A stretch of DNA of 64,000 nt from Saccharomyces mikatae IFO 1815. Taxonomy: Eukaryota > Ascomycota > Saccharomycetes > Saccharomycetales > Saccharomycetaceae. The first letter of the stretch is position 1. Every line of letters starts with the position of its first letter. Under the pieces are notes generated by a model. It was given only the letters and a program-made list of their open reading frames with translations. It was not told the origin of the DNA and did no database searches. The position numbers were made by a program, and so were the translations under genes. Below are positions 8,706 to 17,795 of this stretch, one piece after another. The stretch spans positions 1 through 64,000 of the forward strand of contig NC_079266.1 in NCBI RefSeq assembly GCF_947241705.1, given 5' to 3'.

Positions 8706-9842
8706 ATGAAAGATACTGATATTGAAGACGTGAAGAGCATGGGGTTATTATCTCCCAAACATCTCGAATCCCAGGAGACTGTCCTACCTCAAGATATTTT
8801 TAGAAATAAATTCACCTGGTACTCGTATGAGATCTATAAGTCCTTAGCATTTCGTATCTGGCTGCTATTATGGTTGCCAATTAGTGTTTGGTGGAAAATG
8901 TCCAAAAATTGGGCTTATCCGTTTGTAGCTTCGATTTTTCTGTTTCTAGGGTTAGCGTTTTTACCCTGTAGTCATTTGCTGTTTCGTAAACGTGCCTTAT
9001 CAAAACAACTTACCGAATTTTCCAAAATAATTACCAGAAATGCACCAGGTACGAACGCTGATGATTGGAAAAATGTTGCAGCAAGTTTGAATTCATACTT
9101 GTATGAGAGCAAAGCTTGGAATACCAGGCACTTCTTTTTTGATGCCTGGGACTGTCAAGAAGCATTCAGAAGAAACATTCTTGAACCGTTCTTTTTGCAA
9201 AAAGATGAAGCTGCAAGGATTAAGTCATTCAAGGAATCCGTTCCTTATATCGAAGAGGCCCTGCAGACTTATTTTGCGGAAGTTGACAAACGGTGGAAGT
9301 TGTTTAATAGTGAGAAATCATGGAGCCCCGCTGACCTGGAAAACGCTCAGCTTCCCAAGGAAACTCATCGGTTTAAGCTTACTTGGTTTTTAAAGAGGAT
9401 TTTCAGTATTTTTTCATTGAAACCATTCCTTAATATTTTAGTCTACATATATGTGTCACGGGAAATGAACCTTCTATTACACACCTTGTATCTTCGGTTG
9501 ATATTTATCATGATGGTAGAAGGTTTCCAAAATCTAAGGATTTCGCTGATGGGCATGGAACACAAAATGCAATTTTTGTCAACTATTATGAATGAGCAGA
9601 AGACTGGTGCTAATGGATGGGACGAAATTGCAAAGAAAATGAATAGGTACTTGTTTGAAAAGAAAGTCTGGAAGAACGAAGAGTTTTTCTTCGATGGAAC
9701 TGATTGTGAACGGTTTTTTAGCGGCAGGTTCTACCGCCTTTTATTTTCAAAGAAATCTATGTCGCTTGTACCATTGAACGTTGAACTATGGCCATACATC
9801 AAAGAAGCGCAATTGGCCCGCAATGAGCAGCCCCTCGTGTAG
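8706..9842 (+). CDS. COS9: COS family protein (COS9 position)
   Basis: From the ATG at 8706 (context AAAATGA) the protein has 378 residues, the usual Cos length of about 380. The frame is open some 50 codons further upstream, as in the longer annotated COS9. There are two DUP domains: the first has hydrophobic pairs at about 50-95, DDWKNVAASLNSYLYESK and FFFDAWDCQ; the second has membrane segments at about 235-275, then GWDEIAKKMNRYLFEKKVW and FFFDGTDCE. It ends LNVELWPYIKEAQLAR, the Cos tail. Cos proteins act in endosomal sorting of ubiquitinated membrane proteins. Position and orientation match COS9, but COS genes convert one another, so orthology is tentative. Confidence 0.88.
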   Translation: MKDTDIEDVKSMGLLSPKHLESQETVLPQDIFRNKFTWYSYEIYKSLAFRIWLLLWLPISVWWKMSKNWAYPFVASIFLFLGLAFLPCSHLLFRKRALSKQLTEFSKIITRNAPGTNADDWKNVAASLNSYLYESKAWNTRHFFFDAWDCQEAFRRNILEPFFLQKDEAARIKSFKESVPYIEEALQTYFAEVDKRWKLFNSEKSWSPADLENAQLPKETHRFKLTWFLKRIFSIFSLKPFLNILVYIYVSREMNLLLHTLYLRLIFIMMVEGFQNLRISLMGMEHKMQFLSTIMNEQKTGANGWDEIAKKMNRYLFEKKVWKNEEFFFDGTDCERFFSGRFYRLLFSKKSMSLVPLNVELWPYIKEAQLARNEQPLV

Positions 9843-10449
9843 GAACAAACATGCCTTTTTTCAATTTATAGATTGTGTAGTTTATCAGATGTGAATAACC
9901 AAAACGAGGTTGCTTTTACTATTATAACTATTTCTTTTTCCCTATTCGCCTCTGGTTAACAAAAACCAGAGCGCTACCATCCGACTATATGCGGAATGCT
10001 TGTCTTTTCTTCTTTAAGTGATGCCATATCAATGTATACGCTCAAAGGCGGTTTGCCACTGTTATCAAGAAATTATATCTGCACAACTTGACCCCGTCCA
10101 CAAAATCAATATATTGGCAGGGATGGTGTAATAGTTTGATCCCCCAAATCATGAAACAAATATTGAGTATCAATTAGCACTGGTCATATCCATTCTTTTT
10201 GAACATAATTATGTCAATTCTTTTCCCGTCTACTGCTAATCAAGGAAACGTGTTAAATGTTATATCAATACTTGTGTTGAGTGCTTGAGGCAAAGTTAAT
10301 CTAAAACACGAGTTGATTTTTTTGGGTTGTTCTTTGAACCTCAATTGTTGAACAACTTGGCATTGACTTTTGTGGGTGCTGATAATATTTTTATACAGAT
10401 GATGATTATCGAAAAAAGGGAAACATTGAATTTTAGGAGTTTTCCTATG
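9843..10449. other. Intergenic left flank of the Ty4-group element
   Basis: A+T-rich sequence between the COS gene and the retrotransposon. No tRNA, snoRNA or coding frame recognised. Its last five bases (10445-10449, CTATG) are the left copy of the target-site duplication. Confidence 0.55.
10445..10449. repeat. Target-site duplication, left copy
   Basis: CTATG immediately precedes the 5' LTR and recurs directly after the 3' LTR at 16564-16568. A perfect 5-bp duplication is the Ty1/copia integrase signature. Confidence 0.95.
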
Positions 10450-10778
10450 TGTTGGAATAAGTGATTACTACTATACACCTATTCGTATAAATTGGATTAA
10501 GTTATTGCAACTATACGTCTTCGTATAAATTGAAGTAGAAAAATTCTAATAATAGAATTTACTGCAGTAATGAGATAAAGATCTATTAATTGATCAGAAC
10601 TTATTATATAAGAAGATGAGTTATCATCAAATTCTTATCATTAACACTCTGATTTATGTCTGAACCTTTTGGTTTAATATAACTAATCAGCGTGTGTTTT
10701 ATATACCTCTCTTATATAGATTAAGAAGGAACGACTATTCTTAATTATTACAACTTACTAAACTACTAATTATCAACA
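10450..10778 (+). repeat. 5' LTR of the Ty4-group element
   Basis: 329 bp, TG...CA ends, identical by eye to 16235-16563. The last LTR base is also the A of the TYA ATG, so Gag coding begins at the LTR/primer-site junction, as in Ty4. Confidence 0.95.
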
Positions 10779-12025
10779 TGGCGACCCCAGTGAGGGATGA
10801 AACAAGAAATGTTACTGACGACAACATTTCTACGCAGGTTCAATCAAGAGTCAATATTCAAGATACTACTAAAAAAATTAAAAATTTTATTATCGATACT
10901 TCTATTGATGACAAACAGAGGAAGCAAGCCTTAATTGATTTAGAAACGTATGAAATATTTTTAAACAAATTAACCGTTAAAAAGAATAAGATTACAAATG
11001 AGGTTAAACAGGATGACGATATTTCAAATCTCGATCAGTTAATGGAAATCGATGAAAAAATTGAAAAAACTAGTAATGTAATTCTTGGATTAAAAAGAAA
11101 GTTAGAATCGATTGATTTCGATAAAGATGTTAAAAGGTTACATGAAAGAAATGATTCAACTGGGACATATTATTTATTCGATACTCTGACCTCAAGAAAT
11201 AGGAGATTTTACCCTAAGGATTGGGTATTTAAGCATAAGATGACTAAAATCGAAAATATTCCTGTTTTCTTGAACAGCTTTCAACAATTCATTGAGAAGT
11301 ACGAATTTGATGACATTTTTGATCAACAAATTAAAAACATCGATTCTCGTGAAAATGAAATCTTATGTAAGGTTATCAAAGAAGGTTTAAATGAAAGTCC
11401 TGATATAATGAACATTAACACAAGTGATATCTTTAGAATCATCCGTGACTTGAAGAAAAAATACATAAGCCTTTATGGTAGAGAAATAAGACAAAAGGCT
11501 TGGAAAAAAGTGTTGGTGGATACAACTTGTAAGAATACTGATTTGTTAATGAATGAACTTCAAAAGTTAGTATTAATGGAAAAATGGATCCTTTCAAAAT
11601 GTTGTCAAAATTGTTCAAATCTTACATACATTTTAGAAGAGGCAATCCTTGGAACCTTACATGAATCTTTGAAAAATCCGGTTAAACAACGTTTACATAT
11701 ATACTCAATTGGTAAAAATGAGAGAATTGAAGAAATTTTAATCAATATTGTAATTGAAACAGTAATGGACTTGAGTTCAAATGACTCTTACTATTCAGAA
11801 AGAAATTGTAAGTACTGTAAATCGGAATTCCACAGCTCAGTTAACTGTAGAAAGAAATTAAACAGAGAACTTAGGCATTCAACGCCCAGCTACTCAAAAG
11901 GTTATTATTCACAAGGTTCAACCCAAAAAGAATATATTAAAACAGGCACGAAACCAGTCAGAACTTTTGAAAAAACAGAAGAAGAAGAACAAAAAGGGTT
12001 CAAACAAAAATCTAGTCATTATTGA
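10778..12025 (+). CDS. TYA (Gag) of the Ty4-group element
   Basis: A 415-codon frame; Ty4 TYA has about 414. Lys/Glu-rich helices fill the N-terminal part and the capsid-like middle contains ATGTYYLFDTLTS. A CCHC-type knuckle (CKYCKSEFHSSVNC) lies near residue 350. Just after it, at 11870-11876, is CTTAGGC in frame, the +1 frameshift heptamer known from Ty1, Ty2 and Ty4, through which TYB is expressed. It forms the virus-like particle shell in the cytoplasm. Confidence 0.93.
   Translation: MATPVRDETRNVTDDNISTQVQSRVNIQDTTKKIKNFIIDTSIDDKQRKQALIDLETYEIFLNKLTVKKNKITNEVKQDDDISNLDQLMEIDEKIEKTSNVILGLKRKLESIDFDKDVKRLHERNDSTGTYYLFDTLTSRNRRFYPKDWVFKHKMTKIENIPVFLNSFQQFIEKYEFDDIFDQQIKNIDSRENEILCKVIKEGLNESPDIMNINTSDIFRIIRDLKKKYISLYGREIRQKAWKKVLVDTTCKNTDLLMNELQKLVLMEKWILSKCCQNCSNLTYILEEAILGTLHESLKNPVKQRLHIYSIGKNERIEEILINIVIETVMDLSSNDSYYSERNCKYCKSEFHSSVNCRKKLNRELRHSTPSYSKGYYSQGSTQKEYIKTGTKPVRTFEKTEEEEQKGFKQKSSHY
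10779..10796 (+). other. Primer binding site, tRNA-Asn
   Basis: TGGCGACCCCAGTGAGGG, directly after the LTR, is the reverse complement of the 3' end of yeast tRNA-Asn (CCCTCACTGGGGTCG plus CCA) over 18 bases. Ty4 is known to prime on tRNA-Asn. Confidence 0.9.
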
Positions 12026-15000
12026 TACTGGTTCAGGTGTCAATATCACGAACAATAAAAATATATTGTTTGATTATGAAGACAACAAAGAAAAGGTAAA
12101 GTTCTTTGGTATTGGGAAAAACAATGCAGTTTCCGTTAAAGGATCAGGATACATTAAAATTAAATGTAACACAAATGATGATTACTTATTAACTCATTAT
12201 GTTCCTGAAGAAGAAACTACTATTATAAGTGGTTATGAGTTAGCTAGAGAAACCGATCTGGTGTTAAGCAAGAACTATTCTACCTTGGAAAACAAGGATA
12301 TGAACATAAAAACTCATGTTAAAAATGGAATTATTCACGTAAAAATGGATGACTTAATTGATCACTCAGCATATGATTCCAAAATCAATGCAATACAACC
12401 AACTTCTTCTAACAAAATTAGACTGAAGCCCAAAATTATAAACTTAAAAGATGCTCATAAAAGAATGGGACATACAGGAGTTCAACAAATTGAAAACTCA
12501 ATTAAACATAGTCATTATGAAGAAAATCTTGACTTAATAAAAGAACCAAATGAATTTTGGTGTGAAACTTGTAAAGTTTCAAAAGCCACGAGAAGGAACC
12601 ATTATAAAGGATCTATGAACGAACACAGTATCGATCATGAACCAGGTTCATCGTGGTGCATGGATATCTTTGGTCCAGTATCAAATTCGAACTCGGATAC
12701 GAAAAGATACATGCTTATTATGGTTGATAACAATACAAGATATTGTATCACCTCCACACATTTTAACAAAAATGCTGAAACTATTTTGGCTCAGATCAAG
12801 AAAAATATTCAGTATGTGGAAACTCAATTTGACAGAAAGGTCAGAGAAATCAATTCAGATCAAGGAACTGAATTTACAAATGATCAGATAGCAAAATATT
12901 TTGTTTCAAAAGGAATTCATCATATTTTTTCTGCTACACAAGATCATGCTGCCAATGGAAGAGCAGAGAGATACATCAGAACTATCGTTACTGATGCAAC
13001 AACATTGTTAAAACATAGTAAATTACGTATTAAATTTTGGGAATACGCAGTGACATCTGCTACCAATGTACGCAATTGTTTAGAAAACAAAGCCACAGGT
13101 CAACTGCCACTACAGGCAATCTCTAGTCAACCTGTGAAAGTGAGATTCATGTCCTTTTTACCCTTCGGAGAACAAGGAATAATTTGGAATCATAATCACA
13201 ATAAACTAAAACCATCAGGACTTCGTGCTATAATATTATGCAAAGATCCTAATAGTCACGGATACAAATTTTTTGTACCATCTATTAAAAAAATTCTCAC
13301 TTCAGATAATTACACAATTCCAGACTATGCAGTGGATCCAATATTAAGGAACACACAGAACATATACCCAGATGATCAAAGTAGATCAGATTCCATCAAT
13401 GAAGCAGAAAACTCAGATGCTGTTTCCAGGTTATATGATGCATTGGAAAATTACGAAGATGACCATAAACAAGTTACACTACTTACAGACTTGTTCACCA
13501 CAGAAGAATTAGCTCAGATTGAATTAAATGCTAAGTACCCATCTCCTAGTGATAATCTAGAAGGTAATTTAGACTACGTCTTTGCTAACATAGAAGAAGA
13601 GGAAGAAGACAAATACAATCATGTGAAAAACATGGATATAGATTCAGATCTTCACTCAAAAGAAAAGATCACTACTGAAAGCGATCGAAACGAAATTAAT
13701 AAATCAAGTAATACTGATGAGGATATTCTCGATGAAAATGTTTATAGAGTCCCCACGGCACTACAAGAGAACCTTGTTGGAAGCCAGAACAGCATAAACA
13801 TCAACAATGATGATAATATTGCTAGTAGAACGCATAGGAAGATCAGTGGAAAGGAAATAAATTACAAGGAATCATCAGAAGATGAGAGCGATTATATTTC
13901 ACATGATCCTACTAATGAATCAGTTACAGTTGCAAGTAATAAGGACAATGTAACAGATGATAATATCTTACAATCACAACAAGAATTATTCGAAAACATT
14001 GTTGATCCAGAAGTATTACTTGAACAAGATTTAGATTCAAAAACCTCAAGTTATGACACCTCTCAATACGTAGATGTTCAAACTGAATCAAATGTTACAT
14101 CATTAAAGGACAATGATGTTCAAAATGATGACTATTCTACTCACGAAGAAAGTCATCACCTGCCCCTGGTTATAAATGTTATGGACAATACTGACCAAAC
14201 ATATGTTGAATCAAACAAGGTAGAAAACAAAAATAACTCTGATACAAGTATCTCATCGGAAGGTAATAATGAAGAGTTAGTACAAGTGATGGAAAATAGC
14301 GAAGCGGAAAAATCGAATGCTACACTAAAATCATCAATAATAACAGATGAAACAATTGAGTCAGAAAAACCAGCAATAAACAAAGCTGGATTCCTGAATA
14401 AAACGTTTAATTCTTTGAATAAGAAAAGAAAGCGGCCTGTTGAAAACAGGACCTCGTTTCATGACATGGTTGAAAGAGACAATAAGCGTCAGAGAAAGAA
14501 TATAATTAAATTACTTCCGGATAACACAGAAACAAGTTCTGCACCGAGAATTAAAACCATATACTACAATGAAGCTATTTCAGGAAATGCTGATCTCAAA
14601 GAAAAACATGCTTATAAAGAGGCATACAGGAAAGAATTACAGAATCTCAAGGATATGAAAGTATTTGACATCAACGTCAAATACAACAGATCTGATGTTC
14701 CCAGTAATTTAATAATTCCGACAAATACAATATTCTCAAAGAAGAGAAATGGTATCTATAAAGCAAGAATTGTTTGTAGAGGTGATATCCAGACACCAGA
14801 CACGTATAACGTTATTGGAACAGAATCCCTAAACCATAACCACATTAAAATATTTCTGATGATTGCAAACAATAGGAATATGTTCATGAAAACACTAGAT
14901 ATTAACCATGCGTTCTTATATGCTAAACTGGAAGAAGACATTTACATTCCACACCCTCATGACAGAAGATGCGTTGTTAAACTAGATAAAGCACTATATG

Positions 15001-16160
15001 GTCTCAAACAGAGTCCTAAAGAATGGAACGACCATCTTAGACGATATCTAAATAGTGTTGGATTAAAAGATAATACTTATACTCCAGGACTATACCAATC
15101 CAAGGATAAAAAACTCATGATCGCAGTTTATGTTGATGACTGTGTGATTGCAGCAAGTGATGAACAAAGACTAGATGATTTCATAAACAATTTAAAAAAA
15201 ACCTTTGAATTGAAAATTACTGGTACCTTAATAGATGGTATTTTGGATACAGATATTCTAGGAATGGATTTGATCTATAACAAAAAACTTGGTACGGTTG
15301 ATTTGACGTTAATATCATTTATAGAAAAAATGGGTGAGAAATATAAAAAGGAATTGGATAAGGTTAGAAAAAGGTCAATTCCACACATATCAATATACAA
15401 GATTGATCCTAAAAACGGAGAATTAAAAATGACCGAAAAGGAATACAAAGACGGCGTGTTGAAATTACAGCAACTATTAGGTGAACTTAACTATGTTAGG
15501 TATAAATGTAGATATGATGTTGAATTTGCGGTTAAAAAGGTGGCTAGATTAGTAAACTTTCCTCATAAACAGGTGTTCTACATGATTTATAAAATCATAC
15601 AATACTTGGTACAACATACGAATATAGGCATACACTATGATAGAGATCTTAACAAAGATAAGAAAATCACTACTATCACAGATGCATCAGTTGGAACAGA
15701 ATACGATGCACAATCAAGAATTGGTGTTATAATTTGGTATGGAAAAAATATCTTCAATGTTTATTCTAATAAAAGCTCAAACAAGTGCGTATCCTCAACT
15801 GAAGCAGAACTTCATGCTATCTATGAAGGCTATGCAGACTCAGAAACACTGAAGGCAACCTTAACAGAACTCGGAGAAGGTGGAGATAAGGAACTTACAA
15901 TGCTTACTGATTCAAAACCAGCTATCGAAGGTTTAAATCGGAGCTATCTACAACCCAAACAGAAGTTCACATGGATAAAAACAGAAATAATTAAAGAGAA
16001 AATAAAAGAGAAGATTATAAAACTAATAAAAATAAAAGGTAAAGATAATATAGCAGATTTACTTACCAAACCAGTCTCAATATCTGATTTTGATAGATTT
16101 ATTAAAGTATTGAACAATCAGATAACACCACAGGATATTTTGGCCTCAACGGACTATTGA
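11877..16160 (+). CDS. TYB (Pol) of the Ty4-group element
   Basis: A long frame in +1 relation to TYA, reached at the 11870-11876 heptamer by family-known frameshifting. Domain order is that of Ty1/copia: aspartic protease (about 12020-12250), integrase with zinc-binding N-terminus and catalytic core (about 12450-13150), an acidic Asp/Glu/Ser/Asn-rich linker (about 13380-14400), reverse transcriptase (about 14600-15300, YVDD near 15130) and RNase H (about 15670-16000). It ends about 75 bp before the 3' LTR. The open frame is continuous. Confidence 0.93.
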   Translation: MQRPATQKVIIHKVQPKKNILKQARNQSELLKKQKKKNKKGSNKNLVIIDTGSGVNITNNKNILFDYEDNKEKVKFFGIGKNNAVSVKGSGYIKIKCNTNDDYLLTHYVPEEETTIISGYELARETDLVLSKNYSTLENKDMNIKTHVKNGIIHVKMDDLIDHSAYDSKINAIQPTSSNKIRLKPKIINLKDAHKRMGHTGVQQIENSIKHSHYEENLDLIKEPNEFWCETCKVSKATRRNHYKGSMNEHSIDHEPGSSWCMDIFGPVSNSNSDTKRYMLIMVDNNTRYCITSTHFNKNAETILAQIKKNIQYVETQFDRKVREINSDQGTEFTNDQIAKYFVSKGIHHIFSATQDHAANGRAERYIRTIVTDATTLLKHSKLRIKFWEYAVTSATNVRNCLENKATGQLPLQAISSQPVKVRFMSFLPFGEQGIIWNHNHNKLKPSGLRAIILCKDPNSHGYKFFVPSIKKILTSDNYTIPDYAVDPILRNTQNIYPDDQSRSDSINEAENSDAVSRLYDALENYEDDHKQVTLLTDLFTTEELAQIELNAKYPSPSDNLEGNLDYVFANIEEEEEDKYNHVKNMDIDSDLHSKEKITTESDRNEINKSSNTDEDILDENVYRVPTALQENLVGSQNSININNDDNIASRTHRKISGKEINYKESSEDESDYISHDPTNESVTVASNKDNVTDDNILQSQQELFENIVDPEVLLEQDLDSKTSSYDTSQYVDVQTESNVTSLKDNDVQNDDYSTHEESHHLPLVINVMDNTDQTYVESNKVENKNNSDTSISSEGNNEELVQVMENSEAEKSNATLKSSIITDETIESEKPAINKAGFLNKTFNSLNKKRKRPVENRTSFHDMVERDNKRQRKNIIKLLPDNTETSSAPRIKTIYYNEAISGNADLKEKHAYKEAYRKELQNLKDMKVFDINVKYNRSDVPSNLIIPTNTIFSKKRNGIYKARIVCRGDIQTPDTYNVIGTESLNHNHIKIFLMIANNRNMFMKTLDINHAFLYAKLEEDIYIPHPHDRRCVVKLDKALYGLKQSPKEWNDHLRRYLNSVGLKDNTYTPGLYQSKDKKLMIAVYVDDCVIAASDEQRLDDFINNLKKTFELKITGTLIDGILDTDILGMDLIYNKKLGTVDLTLISFIEKMGEKYKKELDKVRKRSIPHISIYKIDPKNGELKMTEKEYKDGVLKLQQLLGELNYVRYKCRYDVEFAVKKVARLVNFPHKQVFYMIYKIIQYLVQHTNIGIHYDRDLNKDKKITTITDASVGTEYDAQSRIGVIIWYGKNIFNVYSNKSSNKCVSSTEAELHAIYEGYADSETLKATLTELGEGGDKELTMLTDSKPAIEGLNRSYLQPKQKFTWIKTEIIKEKIKEKIIKLIKIKGKDNIADLLTKPVSISDFDRFIKVLNNQITPQDILASTDY

Positions 16161-16222
16161 TAATTAAAATTACTTAAGAACCAAACACATAGCAGATATC
16201 TGTTGGAGTACAATAATATATC

Positions 16223-16234
16223 TTTAAGGGGGCA
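16223..16234 (+). other. Polypurine tract of the Ty4-group element
   Basis: The purine-rich AAGGGGGCA immediately before the 3' LTR is the usual plus-strand primer position. Confidence 0.8.
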
Positions 16235-16563
16235 TGTTGGAATAAGTGATTACTACTATACACCTATTCGTATAAATTGGATTAAGTTATTGCAACTATA
16301 CGTCTTCGTATAAATTGAAGTAGAAAAATTCTAATAATAGAATTTACTGCAGTAATGAGATAAAGATCTATTAATTGATCAGAACTTATTATATAAGAAG
16401 ATGAGTTATCATCAAATTCTTATCATTAACACTCTGATTTATGTCTGAACCTTTTGGTTTAATATAACTAATCAGCGTGTGTTTTATATACCTCTCTTAT
16501 ATAGATTAAGAAGGAACGACTATTCTTAATTATTACAACTTACTAAACTACTAATTATCAACA
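16235..16563 (+). repeat. 3' LTR of the Ty4-group element
   Basis: 329 bp, identical by eye to the 5' LTR, which dates the insertion as very recent. CTATG follows at 16564-16568, the right copy of the target-site duplication. Confidence 0.95.
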
Positions 16564-16602
16564 CTATGGTTTTTGGTCTTAATTATATAATGATTCACTT
16601 AA

Positions 16603-16738
16603 TTAAATAGAGGTCACTCCTTTCTTATTAAACTTAGTGATGCCAGAAGCCATATTATTAGAGTTGACATAAGCAGCATTTATTCCCTCCCACATAGCAT
16701 CATTCTGCCAAAAAATTACATCACATATAGAGGTGTCA
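16603..16738 (-). pseudogene. Unidentified protein C-terminal remnant (candidate)
   Basis: Right of the insertion, the minus strand holds a 44-codon open stretch that looks protein-like: DVIFWQNDAMWEGINAAYVN followed by SNNMASGITKFNKKGVTSI and a stop at 16603-16605. It begins just after an in-frame TGA and has no ATG before its core. I do not recognise the family. It could be the tail of a subtelomeric gene whose body is lost, or chance; the amino-acid composition favours the former. Confidence 0.3.
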
Positions 16739-16821
16739 GTTCAGTAAAATATAATACCCGTAGAAAAATACTATGGTCTTAGACATACTTTTTACAGAAA
16801 TGAATTATGTAGGAGTACACG

Positions 16822-17795
16822 CTAAATAATTGAGCCACCTTCCTTCTCGGCGATTAAGGCAGCATATTTCTTCATGTCTACATTACCTCTGCTTAGTCTT
16901 ATTCCTATTTTCTCCCCAACGAGCTCTTTCTTCTTCAAGACGGCACCTGCATGTCCTAAACAAGCTGTTGGTCCAACAACTAACTTCATGCGTTCCGCGA
17001 GGAAATGCATGCATTCTATTAGCTTTCCATCGGTTACAGTCAAAATATCATCGACATTTTCACGAATAATAGCAAATGTGTATTCTCCTAAATGTTGTGT
17101 TTGTGCCTCACCTGCGATAGTATTTGGGGTATCGATGTGAACAACGGAGCCGGATCTGAAGGATTGTTGTCCGTCATTACCAGCTTCAGGTTCCACTCCG
17201 AATATTTTGCAGTCTGGAGAGAGGCTTCTAGAGGCAAGTGTAGATCCAGAAAGGAGGCCCCCACCGCCTAATAGAACGAATAACGCATCAAGTTGTCCAA
17301 CTTCCTCTAACAATTTCTTTGCTGATGCGCTTTGTCCTGCTATAACATCAGGATGATCATAGGGAGGGATTAGAGCAAAACCATGTTTGGCTGCTAATTG
17401 ACGCCCAATCTTGTCTCGATCTTCAGTATATCTGTTATACTTTGTAATATGAGCTCCGTAACCAGTTGTAGCAGCAACTTTAAGTGTGGATGCATCCTCG
17501 GGCATAACAATTGTTGCAGGTACATTTAACAATTTTGCACTTAAAGCAAAGGCCTGTGCATGGTTTCCTGATAAGAAAGCGATCACGCCCTTATTTCTTT
17601 CTTCATCGCTTAATTTTAGAACGGCATTCATTGCTCCACGAAACTTAAAGGCTCCACTCGTTGATAATTTTCACAAGGTATATTTCTGCTCCAAGTCGGT
17701 CATTAAGTGTACGTGAAGTGAAGACGGGCGTTTTATTCGCATATCCTTCAAATCTCACTGACTTCTAAAACATTATTATAAGTGGGGACGAGCTT
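16822..17795 (-). pseudogene. SRY1: SRY1 pseudogene (3-hydroxyaspartate dehydratase)
   Basis: Similar to S. cerevisiae Sry1 (326 residues), a cytosolic PLP enzyme that dehydrates threo-3-hydroxyaspartate. The longest ATG frame (16822-17631, 269 codons) covers only the part after the PLP lysine, whose AFKFRGA motif lies just upstream at 17632-17652. Further upstream, VPTY, NKTPVFTSRTLNDRLGA and ENYQRV segments are recognisable to about 17795 but in different frames. By comparison there are net losses of about 2, 4 and 1 bases, and the start codon is gone (AGCTC where ATGATA is expected). Conserved sites have also changed: SSGNHAQ is LSGNHAQ and LSGGNVD is LSRGNVD. The gene is clearly dead, beside a new Ty4-group insertion. 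Confidence 0.9.

Larger units (their letters stand above)
10450..16563 (+). mobile_element. Ty4-group LTR retrotransposon, probably Tsu4 type
   Basis: A 6,114-bp Ty1/copia element: two 329-bp LTRs beginning TGTTGGAA and ending ATCAACA, a tRNA-Asn primer site, TYA, TYB and a purine tract. TYA begins MATPVRDETRNV as in S. cerevisiae Ty4, but much of the rest differs (roughly 55 percent alike from memory). This suggests Tsu4, the Ty4 relative of S. uvarum/S. eubayanus reported as horizontally transferred into S. paradoxus. LTRs are identical by eye and the element is flanked by CTATG on both sides, so it is very young. It looks whole. Confidence 0.95.

Noticed and set aside
10450-16563. Ty5 or Ty1/Ty2 as identity of the large element
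   Set aside because: The Gag start, tRNA-Asn primer site and LTR sequence fit the Ty4 group; Ty1/Ty2 use initiator tRNA-Met, and Ty5 has one frame and a different Gag.
16822-17631. SRY1 as an intact gene with a late start
   Set aside because: The frame starts after the PLP-lysine motif, and upstream coding sequence is still visible in broken frames, so it is a pseudogene rather than a short gene.
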